A DNA stretch of 64,000 nucleotides from an uncultured Pelagibacteraceae bacterium (lineage in GTDB: Bacteria; Pseudomonadota; Alphaproteobacteria; Pelagibacterales; Pelagibacteraceae): assembly GCA_902518835.1 (NCBI GenBank), contig CABYHH010000002.1, positions 1 to 64,000 of the forward strand. Reading direction: 5' to 3'. The notes below the pieces were generated by a model, which worked only from the letters and a program-made list of their open reading frames with translations, was not told the origin of the DNA and searched no databases. The position numbers and the translations under genes were made by a program. Below, piece after piece: positions 21,293 to 33,228 of this stretch; within the stretch, counting starts at the first letter, position 1, and each line of letters opens with the position of its first letter.

Positions 21293-22099
21293 ATGATTTT
21301 GAATTCTAAATATAATTTTCTGAAACCTTTCAAAGTAAAAAAATTGATAAGGTTTGGAAGAAATTTTGATGGTGGCTATTTAGTTTGCGCTGATGCTTTG
21401 AAAAGAATTGAAAATTTGATCACTCTAGGAGTCGGTGACGACATTTCATTTGAGATGGAAATTGAAAAAAAAACTTCAATTAAAAATGTATATTTATATG
21501 ATTTTACTGTAAGCCATCTTCTTTTTATTAGAATAATATTAAAGTATATTAGGAGAATTTTAACTTTTAGAACAAAATTCAATAACTTTACTTACAGTAT
21601 AAAAAATTACTTGGACTTTATTAAATTTTTAAAAAAAAAAAATGTCAAACTTCAAAAAAAAAGAGTAGTGAAAATATTAAAAGAAAAAATTGATACAAAC
21701 CTTGAGCTAATATTTTCAAAAACAGAAGGTGATAACAATTTATTGAAAATAGATATTGAAGGAAATGAATATGAAATAATAGATGATATTTTGATATTTA
21801 GTCAAAAGATTAAAATGATGGTAATTGAGTTTCATTGGATAAATATTGAAAAAAATAATTTTATTAATTCAGTAAATAAGTTAAAAAATAAATTCGATAT
21901 AATTCATATCCATCCAAACAACTATAGAGAAAAAAAAAATAATGAGGATTTTTTTGATGTGGTCGAAATGACCTTTGTTAACAAAGATATTAATATTTAT
22001 AATGAGGAATTTAGATATGATTTTCCTATTCCTGATTTAGATTATGAGTGTTTTCCAGATCATAAAAAGATTAAATTTTCTTTTTATAGAAATTCATAA
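21293..22099 (+). CDS. FkbM-like SAM-dependent methyltransferase
   Basis: A 268-residue protein. Its LLKIDIEGNEYEIIDD motif is the hallmark of FkbM-type methyltransferases, which often O-methylate sugars in surface glycans. An early GRNFDGGYLVC region and a LGVGDD stretch fit the SAM-binding fold. Substrate unknown. Its start is 41 nt from the divergent GT9 gene, suggesting a shared regulatory gap and a shared role in polysaccharide modification (inference). A TATAAT ends 5 nt before the ATG, so the leader may be extremely short. Confidence 0.7.
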   Translation: MILNSKYNFLKPFKVKKLIRFGRNFDGGYLVCADALKRIENLITLGVGDDISFEMEIEKKTSIKNVYLYDFTVSHLLFIRIILKYIRRILTFRTKFNNFTYSIKNYLDFIKFLKKKNVKLQKKRVVKILKEKIDTNLELIFSKTEGDNNLLKIDIEGNEYEIIDDILIFSQKIKMMVIEFHWINIEKNNFINSVNKLKNKFDIIHIHPNNYREKKNNEDFFDVVEMTFVNKDINIYNEEFRYDFPIPDLDYECFPDHKKIKFSFYRNS

Positions 22100-22158
22100 T
22101 TTTCCATACAATATTACTTTGAAATAATGATAATTTGCATAGGTTCTTAAAAAAAAAA

Positions 22159-22167
22159 TGATATAAT
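22159..22167 (+). promoter_or_regulatory. Extended -10 promoter of gyrB
   Basis: TGATATAAT matches the extended -10 consensus TGnTATAAT and lies 24 nt before the gyrB ATG. A TTGCAT is present upstream but 21 nt away, too far for a normal spacer, which fits reliance on the extended -10. Confidence 0.5.
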
Positions 22168-22188
22168 AAAATTTTCCGAAAAAAATAA

Positions 22189-24246
<2,058 letters not shown>

Positions 24247-24249
24247 GAG

Positions 24250-25530
24250 ATGAAGTTCTTTGAAACTTCAAAATATTACACTTTAAAGAAATCTACGTAT
24301 ATTACTCTTAGGTGGATAGCAATATTTGGTCAACTATTTTCAATCAATGTAGTATATTTTTATTTCAAATTTAATTTTGATTATTTTTATTCTACCTTAA
24401 TTATTTTAGTCGGGATATTAAGTAATTTTTATTTAATTTACATTTATCCAAAAACTCAAATCTCAGATAGAGCTGCATTATTATTTTTACTAATAGATAT
24501 ATTTCAACTTGCTGGGTTAATTTATTTAACAGGAGGAATACTTAATCCTTTTATTATTTTTTTAATAATACCAAGTGTCTTTTCATCATCTAATTTAGGT
24601 TTTAGATCTAATTTACTACTTGTTTTAACTACAATATTAACAATAATTTTTTTGACTTTTTTCTCTAAAAGTTTACCAGCACCATTAAATGATCATTTTC
24701 ATGTGAGTCCTTATTACGTTTATTCGATACCAGTATCATTAATAATAGCCTTGGTATTTTTGAATTATTTTGCAATTATTTTTGGCTCAGAGTCTAGACT
24801 GAGAAAAGATGCTTTAAATAAAATGGAGGAAATTATGGCTAAAGAGCACGAAATGCTATCATTAGGAGGACAGGCTGCGGCTGCTGCACATTCTCTAGGC
24901 ACTCCTTTATCAACAATCAAAATTATAAGTCAAGAGCTGATGAAGCAACTTAAAGATCAAAAAGATGTTATTCAGGATATTAAACTTTTGTCTAGTCAAG
25001 TTGAAAGATGTAATCAAATATTAAAAAGGTTGTCTTTAGATCCCAACCAAGAGGATGACTTTATAGATGAGGATATGACAATGCGAGATTATTTGAAAGA
25101 AATTATCTCCTCATTTCAAGAAACAAGTGAAAAAAATTTTATTTTTAATTTTGCGCAAGACTCAAATTCAAAAAAGATTACAAAGTCAATCGAAATCATT
25201 TACGGATTGAGAAACTTCGTTGGGAATGCTAACAAATTTAGCTCAAAAAAAATATTTATTACACTTAAAAGTGATAATGATTTTACTGAAATTATAATTG
25301 AGGATGATGGCAATGGTTTTCCAAATGATATAATTTCAAAAATAGGTGAGCCATATTTAAAATCTATAAAAAACTCAAATCCTAAAAAAGATGGACTAGG
25401 TTTAGGTTTATTCATTGGAAAAAATTTATTAGAAAAAAATTTTGCTATGATAAATTGCCAAAATTCTGAAATACGAACTGGTGCTGAGATAAAAATTAAA
25501 TGGAAAAATAAAGATTTATTTAAAATTTAA
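24250..25530 (+). CDS. regB: RegB/PrrB-type redox sensor histidine kinase
   Basis: A membrane sensor kinase of the RegBA system, which in alphaproteobacteria controls redox-dependent energy and carbon genes. About six hydrophobic segments fill residues 15-180 and include the quinone-binding heptapeptide GGILNPF (95-101). The H-box AAAAHSLGTPLST carries His214. The redox-active cysteine of RegB is represented by Cys254 in QVERCNQIL. The C-terminal HATPase domain has EDDGNGF and a GLGLGLFIGK lid. The cognate regulator RegA is not in the window. It lies 3 nt after gyrB and is convergent with cobT. Confidence 0.88.
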   Translation: MKFFETSKYYTLKKSTYITLRWIAIFGQLFSINVVYFYFKFNFDYFYSTLIILVGILSNFYLIYIYPKTQISDRAALLFLLIDIFQLAGLIYLTGGILNPFIIFLIIPSVFSSSNLGFRSNLLLVLTTILTIIFLTFFSKSLPAPLNDHFHVSPYYVYSIPVSLIIALVFLNYFAIIFGSESRLRKDALNKMEEIMAKEHEMLSLGGQAAAAAHSLGTPLSTIKIISQELMKQLKDQKDVIQDIKLLSSQVERCNQILKRLSLDPNQEDDFIDEDMTMRDYLKEIISSFQETSEKNFIFNFAQDSNSKKITKSIEIIYGLRNFVGNANKFSSKKIFITLKSDNDFTEIIIEDDGNGFPNDIISKIGEPYLKSIKNSNPKKDGLGLGLFIGKNLLEKNFAMINCQNSEIRTGAEIKIKWKNKDLFKI

Positions 25531-25531
25531 C

Positions 25532-27331
25532 TTAATGCATCTTTTTTTTTTTATCAAATAAAGTACTTAATTGTGATATCATAACATCTCCCAATTCATT
25601 TACATCGGATATTTTAATTGCACGATTATAATATCTTGATACATCATGACCAATACCTACAGCTAATATTTCGATTTCAGTTTTTTCCTCAATAAATTTT
25701 ACCATTTTTTTTAAATGTTTTTCTAAAAAATCACCTGAATTAACAGATAGAGTTGAGTCATCAACAGGTGCTCCATCTGAAATTACCATGAGTATTTTTC
25801 TTTGTTCCCTTCTTTTTTTTAATCTATTAAAAGCCCAAGAAATAGCCTCACCATCAATATTTTCTTTAAGTAATCCCTCTTTTAGCATCAAACCAAGATT
25901 ATTCTTAGATTGGCGCCAGTGACTATCTGCACTTTTGTAAATAATATGTCTAAGATCATTTAATCTACCTGGTAATTTTGATTTTCCACTAGTATTCCAA
26001 TTTTCTCTACTTTGTCCTCCTTTCCAATTTTTTGTAGTAAAACCAAGTATTTCGACTTTTACTGAACAACGCTCCAAAGTTCTTGATAAGATATCTGCAC
26101 AAATTGCTGCTATTGTTATAGGTCTGCCTCTCATAGATCCTGAGTTGTCTATTAATAGGGTTACAACAGTATCCTCAAATTCCAAATCTTTCTCTTTTTT
26201 AAAAGATAAAGAGTTATATGGATCCATAATTATTCTCGGTAATTTTGAGCTATCTAAAAGACCTTCATCTAAGTCAAATTCCCAAGATCTATTCTGTTTA
26301 GCTAATAATTGTCTTTGAAGTTTATTTGCAAGCTTAGTAATTATATCCTGAAAGTTTATTAATTGTTGATCTAAAGTTTTTCTCAGTTTTTCTGACTCTT
26401 CTGAATTTTCTAAATTTTCAGCCTTAATAATTTCATCATACTCAGTAGTGAAAATTTTATAATCAAGATCAATAGTATTCAAAGTTTTTTTTTGTATAAC
26501 TTGATCAATACCTCTCTCTTCAGAATTAGTATCCATTTGATCTTCATTTAGTTTATATTCATCAACACTAAACTCTGACTCCATGCTTGCGACTGACTCC
26601 TCATCTTTAGCTTGATCTTTATTATCTTCATTTTCAGCATTTTTGTCATCATTGAATGGATTATTTTGTTCGCTATCTTGATTCTCTTCTTTAGATTCGT
26701 TATTTTCCTCATTTTGGAATATATCCATTTCTTTAAAAATTTCTGTAAATTTTGAGGAATATTTGTTTTGATTTTCTAAGTTTTCTTTTAAAAAATTAAT
26801 ATGTTTATTGATTGAAATATCAAAATCTTTTTCCCAGTAACTTAACATTTTTTTTGCGAGTGAGTTAAGCTTTATACCGTGGAAGTTCTTAAGCATGTAT
26901 AATTCAAATGCCTCATTAATAGATACATCATCTTTGCTTTCTAGTTTCTCTTTTTTCTTGAGATTAATTACCCGATAATAATTTTCTTCAAAATTTTTTT
27001 GAATACCTTTGAGCATTTTTCCACCCAGTAATTCTACTCTTATTTTTTCTGTTAAAGAATACAGTGATTTACAAGACGAATTTAATGGTAAATTTTTTTT
27101 ATAAATGTTTTCGTCTGAAAATTTTTTTTTTAAAGCCAAGGTATCCGTATCTGCCCTAGCCTTTACAAAAGAGCTTTTGGTATTAAGGGTTTCAATTTCT
27201 GGAAAATTTGATTTTTTAATTAATTTATCTTTTTTATCAGCCTTTAAATCATCTGAGATTACTTTAAAAGTAGAATGTAGAGCTTGTTTAAACTTCTCTC
27301 TAAAATTAGAAACTTTACTGCTATTGCTCAT
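25532..27331 (-). CDS. cobT: Cobaltochelatase subunit CobT-like
   Basis: A 599-residue CobT family protein. It has a helical N-terminal half, an acidic low-complexity linker (Glu/Asp/Asn-rich, about residues 210-260), and a C-terminal von Willebrand A domain with the MIDAS motif DNSGSMRG. With CobS it forms the chaperone-like ATPase that drives cobalt insertion by CobN in aerobic cobalamin synthesis. CobN is absent from the window. Many alphaproteobacteria keep cobS-cobT in this context, so a role outside B12 synthesis is possible (inference). Its start directly abuts the cobS stop. Confidence 0.9.
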   Translation of the reverse strand: MSNSSKVSNFREKFKQALHSTFKVISDDLKADKKDKLIKKSNFPEIETLNTKSSFVKARADTDTLALKKKFSDENIYKKNLPLNSSCKSLYSLTEKIRVELLGGKMLKGIQKNFEENYYRVINLKKKEKLESKDDVSINEAFELYMLKNFHGIKLNSLAKKMLSYWEKDFDISINKHINFLKENLENQNKYSSKFTEIFKEMDIFQNEENNESKEENQDSEQNNPFNDDKNAENEDNKDQAKDEESVASMESEFSVDEYKLNEDQMDTNSEERGIDQVIQKKTLNTIDLDYKIFTTEYDEIIKAENLENSEESEKLRKTLDQQLINFQDIITKLANKLQRQLLAKQNRSWEFDLDEGLLDSSKLPRIIMDPYNSLSFKKEKDLEFEDTVVTLLIDNSGSMRGRPITIAAICADILSRTLERCSVKVEILGFTTKNWKGGQSRENWNTSGKSKLPGRLNDLRHIIYKSADSHWRQSKNNLGLMLKEGLLKENIDGEAISWAFNRLKKRREQRKILMVISDGAPVDDSTLSVNSGDFLEKHLKKMVKFIEEKTEIEILAVGIGHDVSRYYNRAIKISDVNELGDVMISQLSTLFDKKKKMH

Positions 27332-28306
27332 CTATAGCTGGATATTAGCAAGAGACTCTGGCAATTCCTCACCAAAACATCTTTGATAATATTCTGCAAT
27401 AATATTTTTTTCTATCTCGTCACATTTATTTAAAAAAGTAACTCTAAATGCATAACCAATATCTTTAAATATTTCTACATTTTCAGCCCAATGTAACACG
27501 GTCCTTGGACTCATCACTGTAGAGATGTCACCTGCTATAAATCCTTTTCTTGTTAATGTTGCGACCTTAATCATGTTAGCTATATCTTCTTTACCTTTTT
27601 GATTATTAAAATTTTTATTTTTTGCTAAAATAATTTCCATTTCTTTATCCAAGCTTAAATAGTTCAAAGTTGTCACTATATTCCACCTATCCATTTGACC
27701 TTGATTTATTTGCTGAGTGCCGTGATATAAGCCTGTTGTATCTCCAAGACCAATAGTGTTAGACGTAGCAAAAAGTCTAAAATACTTATTTTGTTTTATT
27801 ACTTTATTTTTGTCTAAAAGGGTAAAATTACCTTCTGTTTCAAGTACCCTTTGAATAACAAACATAACATCTGGTCTTCCAGCATCATATTCATCAAAAA
27901 CTAGAGCAATTGGATTTTGAATTGACCAAGGTAAAATGCCTTCATTGAATTTGGTTACTTGTTTTCCATCTTCCAAAACAATCGCATCTTTTCCAATTAG
28001 ATCAATTCTACTTATGTGACTATCAAGGTTTACTCTCACACAGGGCCAATTAAGTCGCGCTGCAATTTGTTCAATATGTGTTGATTTACCGGTTCCATGG
28101 TATCCTTGGATTAAAACCCTTTTATTAAAAGCAAACCCAGAAAGAATAGCTAGTGTGGTGTCTTTATCAAATTTGTAATTTTTATCTAACTCGGGAACAT
28201 ACTCACTTTTTTTTGAAAAAGCACTCAACTCCATATCAGAGTCAAAACCAAAAGTTTGTTTTATTGAAATTTTTATATCTGGTTGTATATTTAAATTATT
28301 TATCAA
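27332..28306 (-). CDS. cobS: Cobaltochelatase ATPase subunit CobS-like
   Basis: A 324-residue AAA+ ATPase (MoxR/CobS group). Walker A is [15 protein letters not shown] and Walker B is [13 protein letters not shown]; sensor-1 region [11 protein letters not shown] is present. It works with the MIDAS protein CobT as a paired ATPase/VWA machine. It overlaps the DnaJ-like gene upstream by 11 nt and its stop abuts cobT, so the three genes form one operon. Confidence 0.93.
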   Translation of the reverse strand: MINNLNIQPDIKISIKQTFGFDSDMELSAFSKKSEYVPELDKNYKFDKDTTLAILSGFAFNKRVLIQGYHGTGKSTHIEQIAARLNWPCVRVNLDSHISRIDLIGKDAIVLEDGKQVTKFNEGILPWSIQNPIALVFDEYDAGRPDVMFVIQRVLETEGNFTLLDKNKVIKQNKYFRLFATSNTIGLGDTTGLYHGTQQINQGQMDRWNIVTTLNYLSLDKEMEIILAKNKNFNNQKGKEDIANMIKVATLTRKGFIAGDISTVMSPRTVLHWAENVEIFKDIGYAFRVTFLNKCDEIEKNIIAEYYQRCFGEELPESLANIQL

Positions 28307-28823
28307 TTTTTTCTCTATATGTATTTTTTAATTGTGTATAAGCCAAAGTAATTAATTTAAGTTTTTCTTCAAATTTTTTATTACCTGAATTCATATCAGG
28401 GTGAAATTTTTTGACAAGGATTTTGAATTTTTCTTGTATTTTTAACCAATTTAACCCAACTGAAATTCCCAAAATTCCAAAAGCCTCTATATCTTTATGA
28501 TTAAATTTAAATTGACGCATGTGGTTATAATCACTCTTAAATTTGTTTTTATCAAGTTCATCTTTTAATGTGTTATTCCACAAAATTTTAAAAAAATTAT
28601 CTGAGGAGCTGAAGCTTTGAGTTGGTTTGTGCCAAGTCATATCCGATTTTAAAAAATTTATAACCTGATCATCGTTCATCCCAGAGAAATAATTCCAATT
28701 TTTATTAAATTCTTTTACATGCTTCAAACATAACATTCTAAATTTTCTACTATTATCTTTCTCAATTGGAGCTCTATATTCACCAGTTTCTTTACAATTT
28801 TTCCAGTCACAAATGTATTTCAT
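28296..28823 (-). CDS. J-domain protein (alphaproteobacterial cobS-linked type)
   Basis: A 175-residue protein with a C-terminal J-domain containing the HPD motif ([10 protein letters not shown]), which would stimulate a DnaK-type chaperone. The N-terminus carries CDWKNC...GEYRAP and a [18 protein letters not shown] segment. This combination is characteristic of the alphaproteobacterial DnaJ-like protein next to cobS and bolA. The client is unknown. It is divergent from bolA with only 21 nt between the start codons. Confidence 0.88.
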   Translation of the reverse strand: MKYICDWKNCKETGEYRAPIEKDNSRKFRMLCLKHVKEFNKNWNYFSGMNDDQVINFLKSDMTWHKPTQSFSSSDNFFKILWNNTLKDELDKNKFKSDYNHMRQFKFNHKDIEAFGILGISVGLNWLKIQEKFKILVKKFHPDMNSGNKKFEEKLKLITLAYTQLKNTYREKIDK

Positions 28824-28844
28824 GATATATAATGAAATATATTT

Positions 28845-29105
28845 ATGGACATAAATAAATTAATTGCAAATATAAAAAAAAAAATAGAGAAAAATGTTCC
28901 TTTAGATTATATTAAAATAGAAGATAAATCTTTTATTCACAAAAATCATCCAGGCAATAAGGAAGGTAAATGTCATTTAAAAATTCTAATTAAATCTTCA
29001 AAGCTTAAAAAAATTAGCAGAATAGATAGTAATAAGATAATTTATAAATTATTAGATAATGAATTAAAAAAATCTATTCACTCTCTACAAATATTGATTG
29101 AGTAA
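28845..29105 (+). CDS. bolA: BolA family protein
   Basis: An 86-residue BolA-like protein with the KH-like alpha/beta fold, thought to act with monothiol glutaredoxins in Fe-S trafficking or regulation. The segment GKCHLKILIKSSKLKKISRIDSNK followed by a helix matches the family core. The start faces the J-domain gene across 21 nt. The 3' end overlaps the convergent aroB by 21 nt. Confidence 0.82.
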   Translation: MDINKLIANIKKKIEKNVPLDYIKIEDKSFIHKNHPGNKEGKCHLKILIKSSKLKKISRIDSNKIIYKLLDNELKKSIHSLQILIE

Positions 29106-30200
29106 TTTTTTTTTAAAAAATACTTTCAATTTATTTATGCTAAAACTGTTTCCTATTGAAGTTTTTCCAATTTTTTTTAATAAAATAAGATTTATCATAT
29201 TTGAATCATTTTTCTTATCTCTAGTCATGTAATATAAAATTTTATTTATATCTCTAGCCGAAAAATAATTATTTAAATCATAAGGTAATTTTGAATTTTT
29301 GATATGATTAACAATAGAGTTAAAGTCTTTTTTACGTAGATATTTATTTTCTAAGCTAAATTTTAAAGCTGAATATATTCCTAGAAAAACAGCTTCGCCG
29401 TGATTTAATTTTTTTGAGTAATCTAAAGATGCTTCATAGGAATGGCCAAATGTATGCCCAAAATTTAATATTTTTCTAATATTATTTTCTTTTTCATCTC
29501 TCTGGACTATTTGTTTTTTTATTTTACAACTTTCATAAATAGCCTTTTCAATATACGGAGATTTTAAATTTAAAATTTGAGATACATTTTTATCTAAATA
29601 TTTATAGAATTTTCTATTTAAAATTAAAGAATGTTTAAAAATTTCTGCATATCCGCAGACTAATTCTCTCTTAGGAAGAGATTTTAGAAAATTGGTATCA
29701 CTAATAACTAATTTTGGCTGATAAAAGCTTCCAATTAGATTCTTACCATAATGGGTATTAATACCAGTTTTTCCACCTATAGAAGAGTCGACTTGAGATA
29801 AAAGAGTTGTCGGAATATTTATAAACTGCAAGCCTCTTTTATAAATACTTGCTGCAAAACTAACAACATCCCCAGTAATGCCCCCTCCAATTGCAATTAT
29901 ACAATCAGATCTTGAAAAATTTTCTTTTAGCAGGGTATTGATAATTAAATCTACATTTTTTTGATTTTTATTTTTTTCATTTGCTACCATAAACCTTAGT
30001 GACAATTCCTTATTTCTAAAATTATCTTTTAATAATTTTATTATTCTTTTTGGAACTTTTTTATCAATTACCAACATACACTTTCTAAACTTGATTGAAT
30101 TTTTATTTATTATATTTGATAATTTTGCAATAATATTTGATCCAATTATTACATTATACCCACTAGAGTTTGTATTCACTTTTAAATTAATCTGATTCAT
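29085..30200 (-). CDS. aroB: 3-dehydroquinate synthase
   Basis: A 371-residue NAD- and zinc-dependent enzyme converting DAHP to 3-dehydroquinate in the shikimate pathway. Visible motifs are AIGGGITGDVVSFAASIYKRG, PTTLLSQVDSSIGGKTGIN and the metal-site HTFGHSYEA and HGEAVFLG. It overlaps aroK by 14 nt (aroK first), a common pairing of shikimate genes. Confidence 0.97.
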   Translation of the reverse strand: MNQINLKVNTNSSGYNVIIGSNIIAKLSNIINKNSIKFRKCMLVIDKKVPKRIIKLLKDNFRNKELSLRFMVANEKNKNQKNVDLIINTLLKENFSRSDCIIAIGGGITGDVVSFAASIYKRGLQFINIPTTLLSQVDSSIGGKTGINTHYGKNLIGSFYQPKLVISDTNFLKSLPKRELVCGYAEIFKHSLILNRKFYKYLDKNVSQILNLKSPYIEKAIYESCKIKKQIVQRDEKENNIRKILNFGHTFGHSYEASLDYSKKLNHGEAVFLGIYSALKFSLENKYLRKKDFNSIVNHIKNSKLPYDLNNYFSARDINKILYYMTRDKKNDSNMINLILLKKIGKTSIGNSFSINKLKVFFKKKLLNQYL

Positions 30201-30699
30201 GAATTTTTTTTATCTTATTAACAATTTGTTTTTTTGAAAGACCATCACAATTAATACTATATAGAGCTTTTGAGTAGATAATTGAACGTTTTTTTATTAG
30301 TTTCATTAATTCAATATTTGTTAAATTAAATGCGATTGGTCTTTTGGGGTTATTTTGTACTCGTTTTAAAATAGTTTCAGAATTCCATTTCAACCAAAAA
30401 GAATTATGATTTTTTAATATTTCATTTCTAACATTTTTATTTAGGAAAGTTCCTCCGCCTAAAGAAATAACAGAGTTTTTATTCTTTAATATCTGTAAGG
30501 TTATTTTTTCCTCAAATTCTCTAAAAAACTTTTCACCTTTATCTTGAAATATTTGAGGTATTTTCAGATTGAGTTTTTTTTCAATAACACGATCAGTATC
30601 AAAAAATTCTAAATTTAATTCTTTTGATATCAAAAAACCTATAGAGGACTTCCCCGAGCCCATCATACCTAAAAAAACAATGTTTTCTTTTGAATTCAT
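30187..30699 (-). CDS. aroK: Shikimate kinase
   Basis: A P-loop kinase phosphorylating shikimate. Walker A is GMMGSGKSSIG; DTDRVIE, FREFEEK and SLGGGTFL are the substrate-binding motifs. The ORF track starts 21 codons upstream; I choose the ATG at 30699 because family members begin just before the P-loop strand (ENIVFLG). This leaves a 57-nt divergent gap to the small plus-strand ORF. Length becomes 170 residues, which is normal. Confidence 0.95.
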   Translation of the reverse strand: MNSKENIVFLGMMGSGKSSIGFLISKELNLEFFDTDRVIEKKLNLKIPQIFQDKGEKFFREFEEKITLQILKNKNSVISLGGGTFLNKNVRNEILKNHNSFWLKWNSETILKRVQNNPKRPIAFNLTNIELMKLIKKRSIIYSKALYSINCDGLSKKQIVNKIKKIHESD

Positions 30700-30756
30700 A
30701 ATTTTCTTTATTGAAAAAACACAAATATGTCTTAATTTGAAAATAACTAAAACTAT

Positions 30757-30936
30757 ATGCAATTTATAAAAAAAACAAGTTCGAGAGTAAACTTTCTTGG
30801 GTTAATAATAAAATTAACTTTGGTTTTAGTTACAATTATAGGAATTGTTTTTTTATTGAATAAAATTGATTTTCCTGCGCCAATAAAAGAAATTGATAAG
30901 ATAATTCCTAATGAAAATTTTAAAATTATTAAATAA
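30757..30936 (+). CDS. Small single-pass membrane protein, unknown
   Basis: A 59-residue ORF below the track cut-off. A basic N-terminus (MQFIKKTSSRVNF) is followed by one strong hydrophobic helix (LTLVLVTIIGIVFLL) and a short polar tail with APIKEIDKIIP. It overlaps the next gene by 26 nt, which suggests coupling, and it fills the gap after divergent aroK. I do not recognise a family. The topology and position support a real gene. Confidence 0.6.
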   Translation: MQFIKKTSSRVNFLGLIIKLTLVLVTIIGIVFLLNKIDFPAPIKEIDKIIPNENFKIIK

Positions 30937-32680
30937 AAAGTTCTTTTTATCATCTTTATTTTGTTTATTTTTTAGTTTTATTTCCTTTGCTGAAAATCAA
31001 CCAGTCGATATTTGGAATATTGAAAATAAAGAAAATAATAATTCATTGAATAAAAATAAAAATGAGGATTTATCAATAGATGAGTCACCCTCAAAATTTA
31101 AAATTTTCGATATGCAAAAAAATAATGAGATGAATATTATTACTTCAGATCAAAATTTAAATTCAAAAGAAATAAAAATTTATGGTCTTTATGATCCTCA
31201 AACTTATGGACTTGATATGAGTATGTGGTTGAACTCTGACGGTGATCAGCTTAAAAGTATTTTTACAAAATTGAATAGAATAAGCTTATCAAAAGATGCA
31301 AGTGAAATCATGAATATTGTCTTATTAACAAATGCAGAGTCTCCACAAAGAAATATTACTAATGAAGAGTTTCTAAAATTTAGATCTGATTGGTTAGTTA
31401 AAAATTCTGATTTAGATCTAATTGAAGAATATCTTGTAAAAAACCAAGTATTCAATCTTCATCCGCAACTAACAAAGTATTTGGTAAATCAGTATCTATC
31501 CGAAGCCAACATAAAAAAATCTTGTGAAATATTTTCAAAAATACTGGATCCGTTAAAGGATGAATACCTTTCAAAATTTAGGATATATTGTTTAGTTTAC
31601 TCAGGTAAAGAAGAAGAGGCTCAACTTATTTTTGATTTAAAAAAAGAGTTAGGTTTTGATGAAGAGTATTTTGAAAGGAAGATGAATTTTTTCTTTGGTT
31701 ATAATACAAAAGTTGATACAGCAATATCGGAGAAAACTATTTTTGATTTTTATTTAGCTCACAAGTCAAATCCAGAATTTAACTTTGAACCAAATGATAA
31801 GACAAGTAAAATGATTTGGAAGTATCTGTCTTTCTCCGGTCTTTTAAAATCTGTCGAATTAATAGATATCTCGAAGCTAGACGAAATTTCAACTTTAGAG
31901 AAAGCTACACATAATAAAAACTATCCTGAAAAAGAATTATTTAAGATATATAAACGATTTCAATTTAATATAAATCAACTTTTAAACGCTGAACAATCTT
32001 ACAAGTCTTTGACTAATATTGAGGGAAGAGCATTACTTTATCAAAAAACTCTTTTGGAGTCCGACGTAATAAGAAAATTAAATTATTTAAAATTGTTAAA
32101 AAAATCTTTTAAAGATAATGACCTAGAAAACGCGTTTGATAATGAATTAAAAAAGTTTCTTGAAAAAATAGATCCTATGAAAATACCTGATAATTTAACT
32201 AGTTTTTATTACACAAATATTGAAATTAAAGATGACGATAAATTTGAGAAAAAATATAATAAAGATGTTTTGCATCAATCTAAGTTAATAAATTATTTTA
32301 ATGGTGATTATTCAAAATCAAAGATAGAGAAAGATGTGGAGAATTTTTTAAAAAAAATAAAAAAGAATAAGAAGTATTTTTTTTCTAAAAAAGATCAAAT
32401 ATTTTTAGAGTCTCTAAAGTATGATGGTATCGTGATCTCTGATAAATATGATGATTTATATGAAGTAAATAAATCTGAAATACCAACAGACATTCAGGTT
32501 ATGATTAATAATAATGAGAAAGCTGCTGCATTGTTAAGAATTATAGAGGTCATAGGTCAAGATAAATTAGAAAGAATTGATGAAGATACCATTTATTTTA
32601 TTATAGCTACACTTAATCAGCTAAATATAGATTTTTTGAGAAACAAAATTTTACTTAAAGTTCTTCCTTTAAAAGTTTAA
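30911..32680 (+). CDS. Predicted exported helical-repeat protein, unknown function
   Basis: A 589-residue protein with an N-terminal signal peptide (KKFFLSSLFCLFFSFISFA, cut near residue 28). A low-complexity Asn/Lys/Glu stretch follows, then a long all-helical body of TPR-like character, for example paired helices around KYLVNQYLSEANIKKSCEIF. It is probably periplasmic. No catalytic motif is seen and I do not recognise the family. It overlaps the small membrane-protein ORF upstream by 26 nt and precedes def by 23 nt, so it probably belongs to an envelope-plus-def/fmt operon. Confidence 0.75.
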   Translation: MKILKLLNKKFFLSSLFCLFFSFISFAENQPVDIWNIENKENNNSLNKNKNEDLSIDESPSKFKIFDMQKNNEMNIITSDQNLNSKEIKIYGLYDPQTYGLDMSMWLNSDGDQLKSIFTKLNRISLSKDASEIMNIVLLTNAESPQRNITNEEFLKFRSDWLVKNSDLDLIEEYLVKNQVFNLHPQLTKYLVNQYLSEANIKKSCEIFSKILDPLKDEYLSKFRIYCLVYSGKEEEAQLIFDLKKELGFDEEYFERKMNFFFGYNTKVDTAISEKTIFDFYLAHKSNPEFNFEPNDKTSKMIWKYLSFSGLLKSVELIDISKLDEISTLEKATHNKNYPEKELFKIYKRFQFNINQLLNAEQSYKSLTNIEGRALLYQKTLLESDVIRKLNYLKLLKKSFKDNDLENAFDNELKKFLEKIDPMKIPDNLTSFYYTNIEIKDDDKFEKKYNKDVLHQSKLINYFNGDYSKSKIEKDVENFLKKIKKNKKYFFSKKDQIFLESLKYDGIVISDKYDDLYEVNKSEIPTDIQVMINNNEKAAALLRIIEVIGQDKLERIDEDTIYFIIATLNQLNIDFLRNKILLKVLPLKV

Positions 32681-32703
32681 AAATTAGTTTATCTTTTTAA
32701 CTA

Positions 32704-33228
32704 ATGGGTATTAGAGATATCATTACTGTTCCGAATGAAGTTTTAAAAAAAGTTTCAGAGCCAATAGATAATTTTGGAATAAATGAAAAAAAACTTATTA
32801 ATGATCTATTTGATACAATGTATAAATTTAAAGGCATTGGTCTTGCAGCTGTTCAGGTTGGCATACTTAAACGTGTAATTGTAATTGATGTGTCTGAAAA
32901 AGATAAAAAAAAAGAGCCATTAAGCTTGATAAATCCTAAAATAAAAAATTTAAGTAAAAGAACATCAATTTATGAGGAGGGATGTTTATCTATACCAAAT
33001 ACCTTTATTGAAATTGAGAGACCTGAGGAATGCGAGGTTGAATATATCGATATAAACGGAAAACTGAAAATTTTAAAATGCGACGGTTTATTATCAACTT
33101 GTATACAACATGAAATAAATCATTTAGATGGTAAATTAATCATTGATCAATTATCAAAATTAAAAAGAGATCTCATTATCAAAAAAATTTCTAAGTCAAA
33201 AAAAAATCCAGATAGAGTAATAGTATAA
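32704..33228 (+). CDS. def: Peptide deformylase
   Basis: A 174-residue metalloenzyme removing the formyl group from nascent N-termini. All three motifs are present: GIGLAAVQVG (motif I), EEGCLSIP (motif II with the Cys ligand) and QHEINHLDG (motif III with two His ligands; HEINH replaces the usual HEIDH/HELDH). It shares one base with the fmt start, giving coupled synthesis of the formylation and deformylation enzymes. Confidence 0.97.
   Translation: MGIRDIITVPNEVLKKVSEPIDNFGINEKKLINDLFDTMYKFKGIGLAAVQVGILKRVIVIDVSEKDKKKEPLSLINPKIKNLSKRTSIYEEGCLSIPNTFIEIERPEECEVEYIDINGKLKILKCDGLLSTCIQHEINHLDGKLIIDQLSKLKRDLIIKKISKSKKNPDRVIV

Noticed and set aside
26550-26730. Low-complexity acidic repeat in cobT as a possible DNA repeat element
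   Set aside because: It is the in-frame Glu/Asp linker typical of CobT, not a separate repeat.
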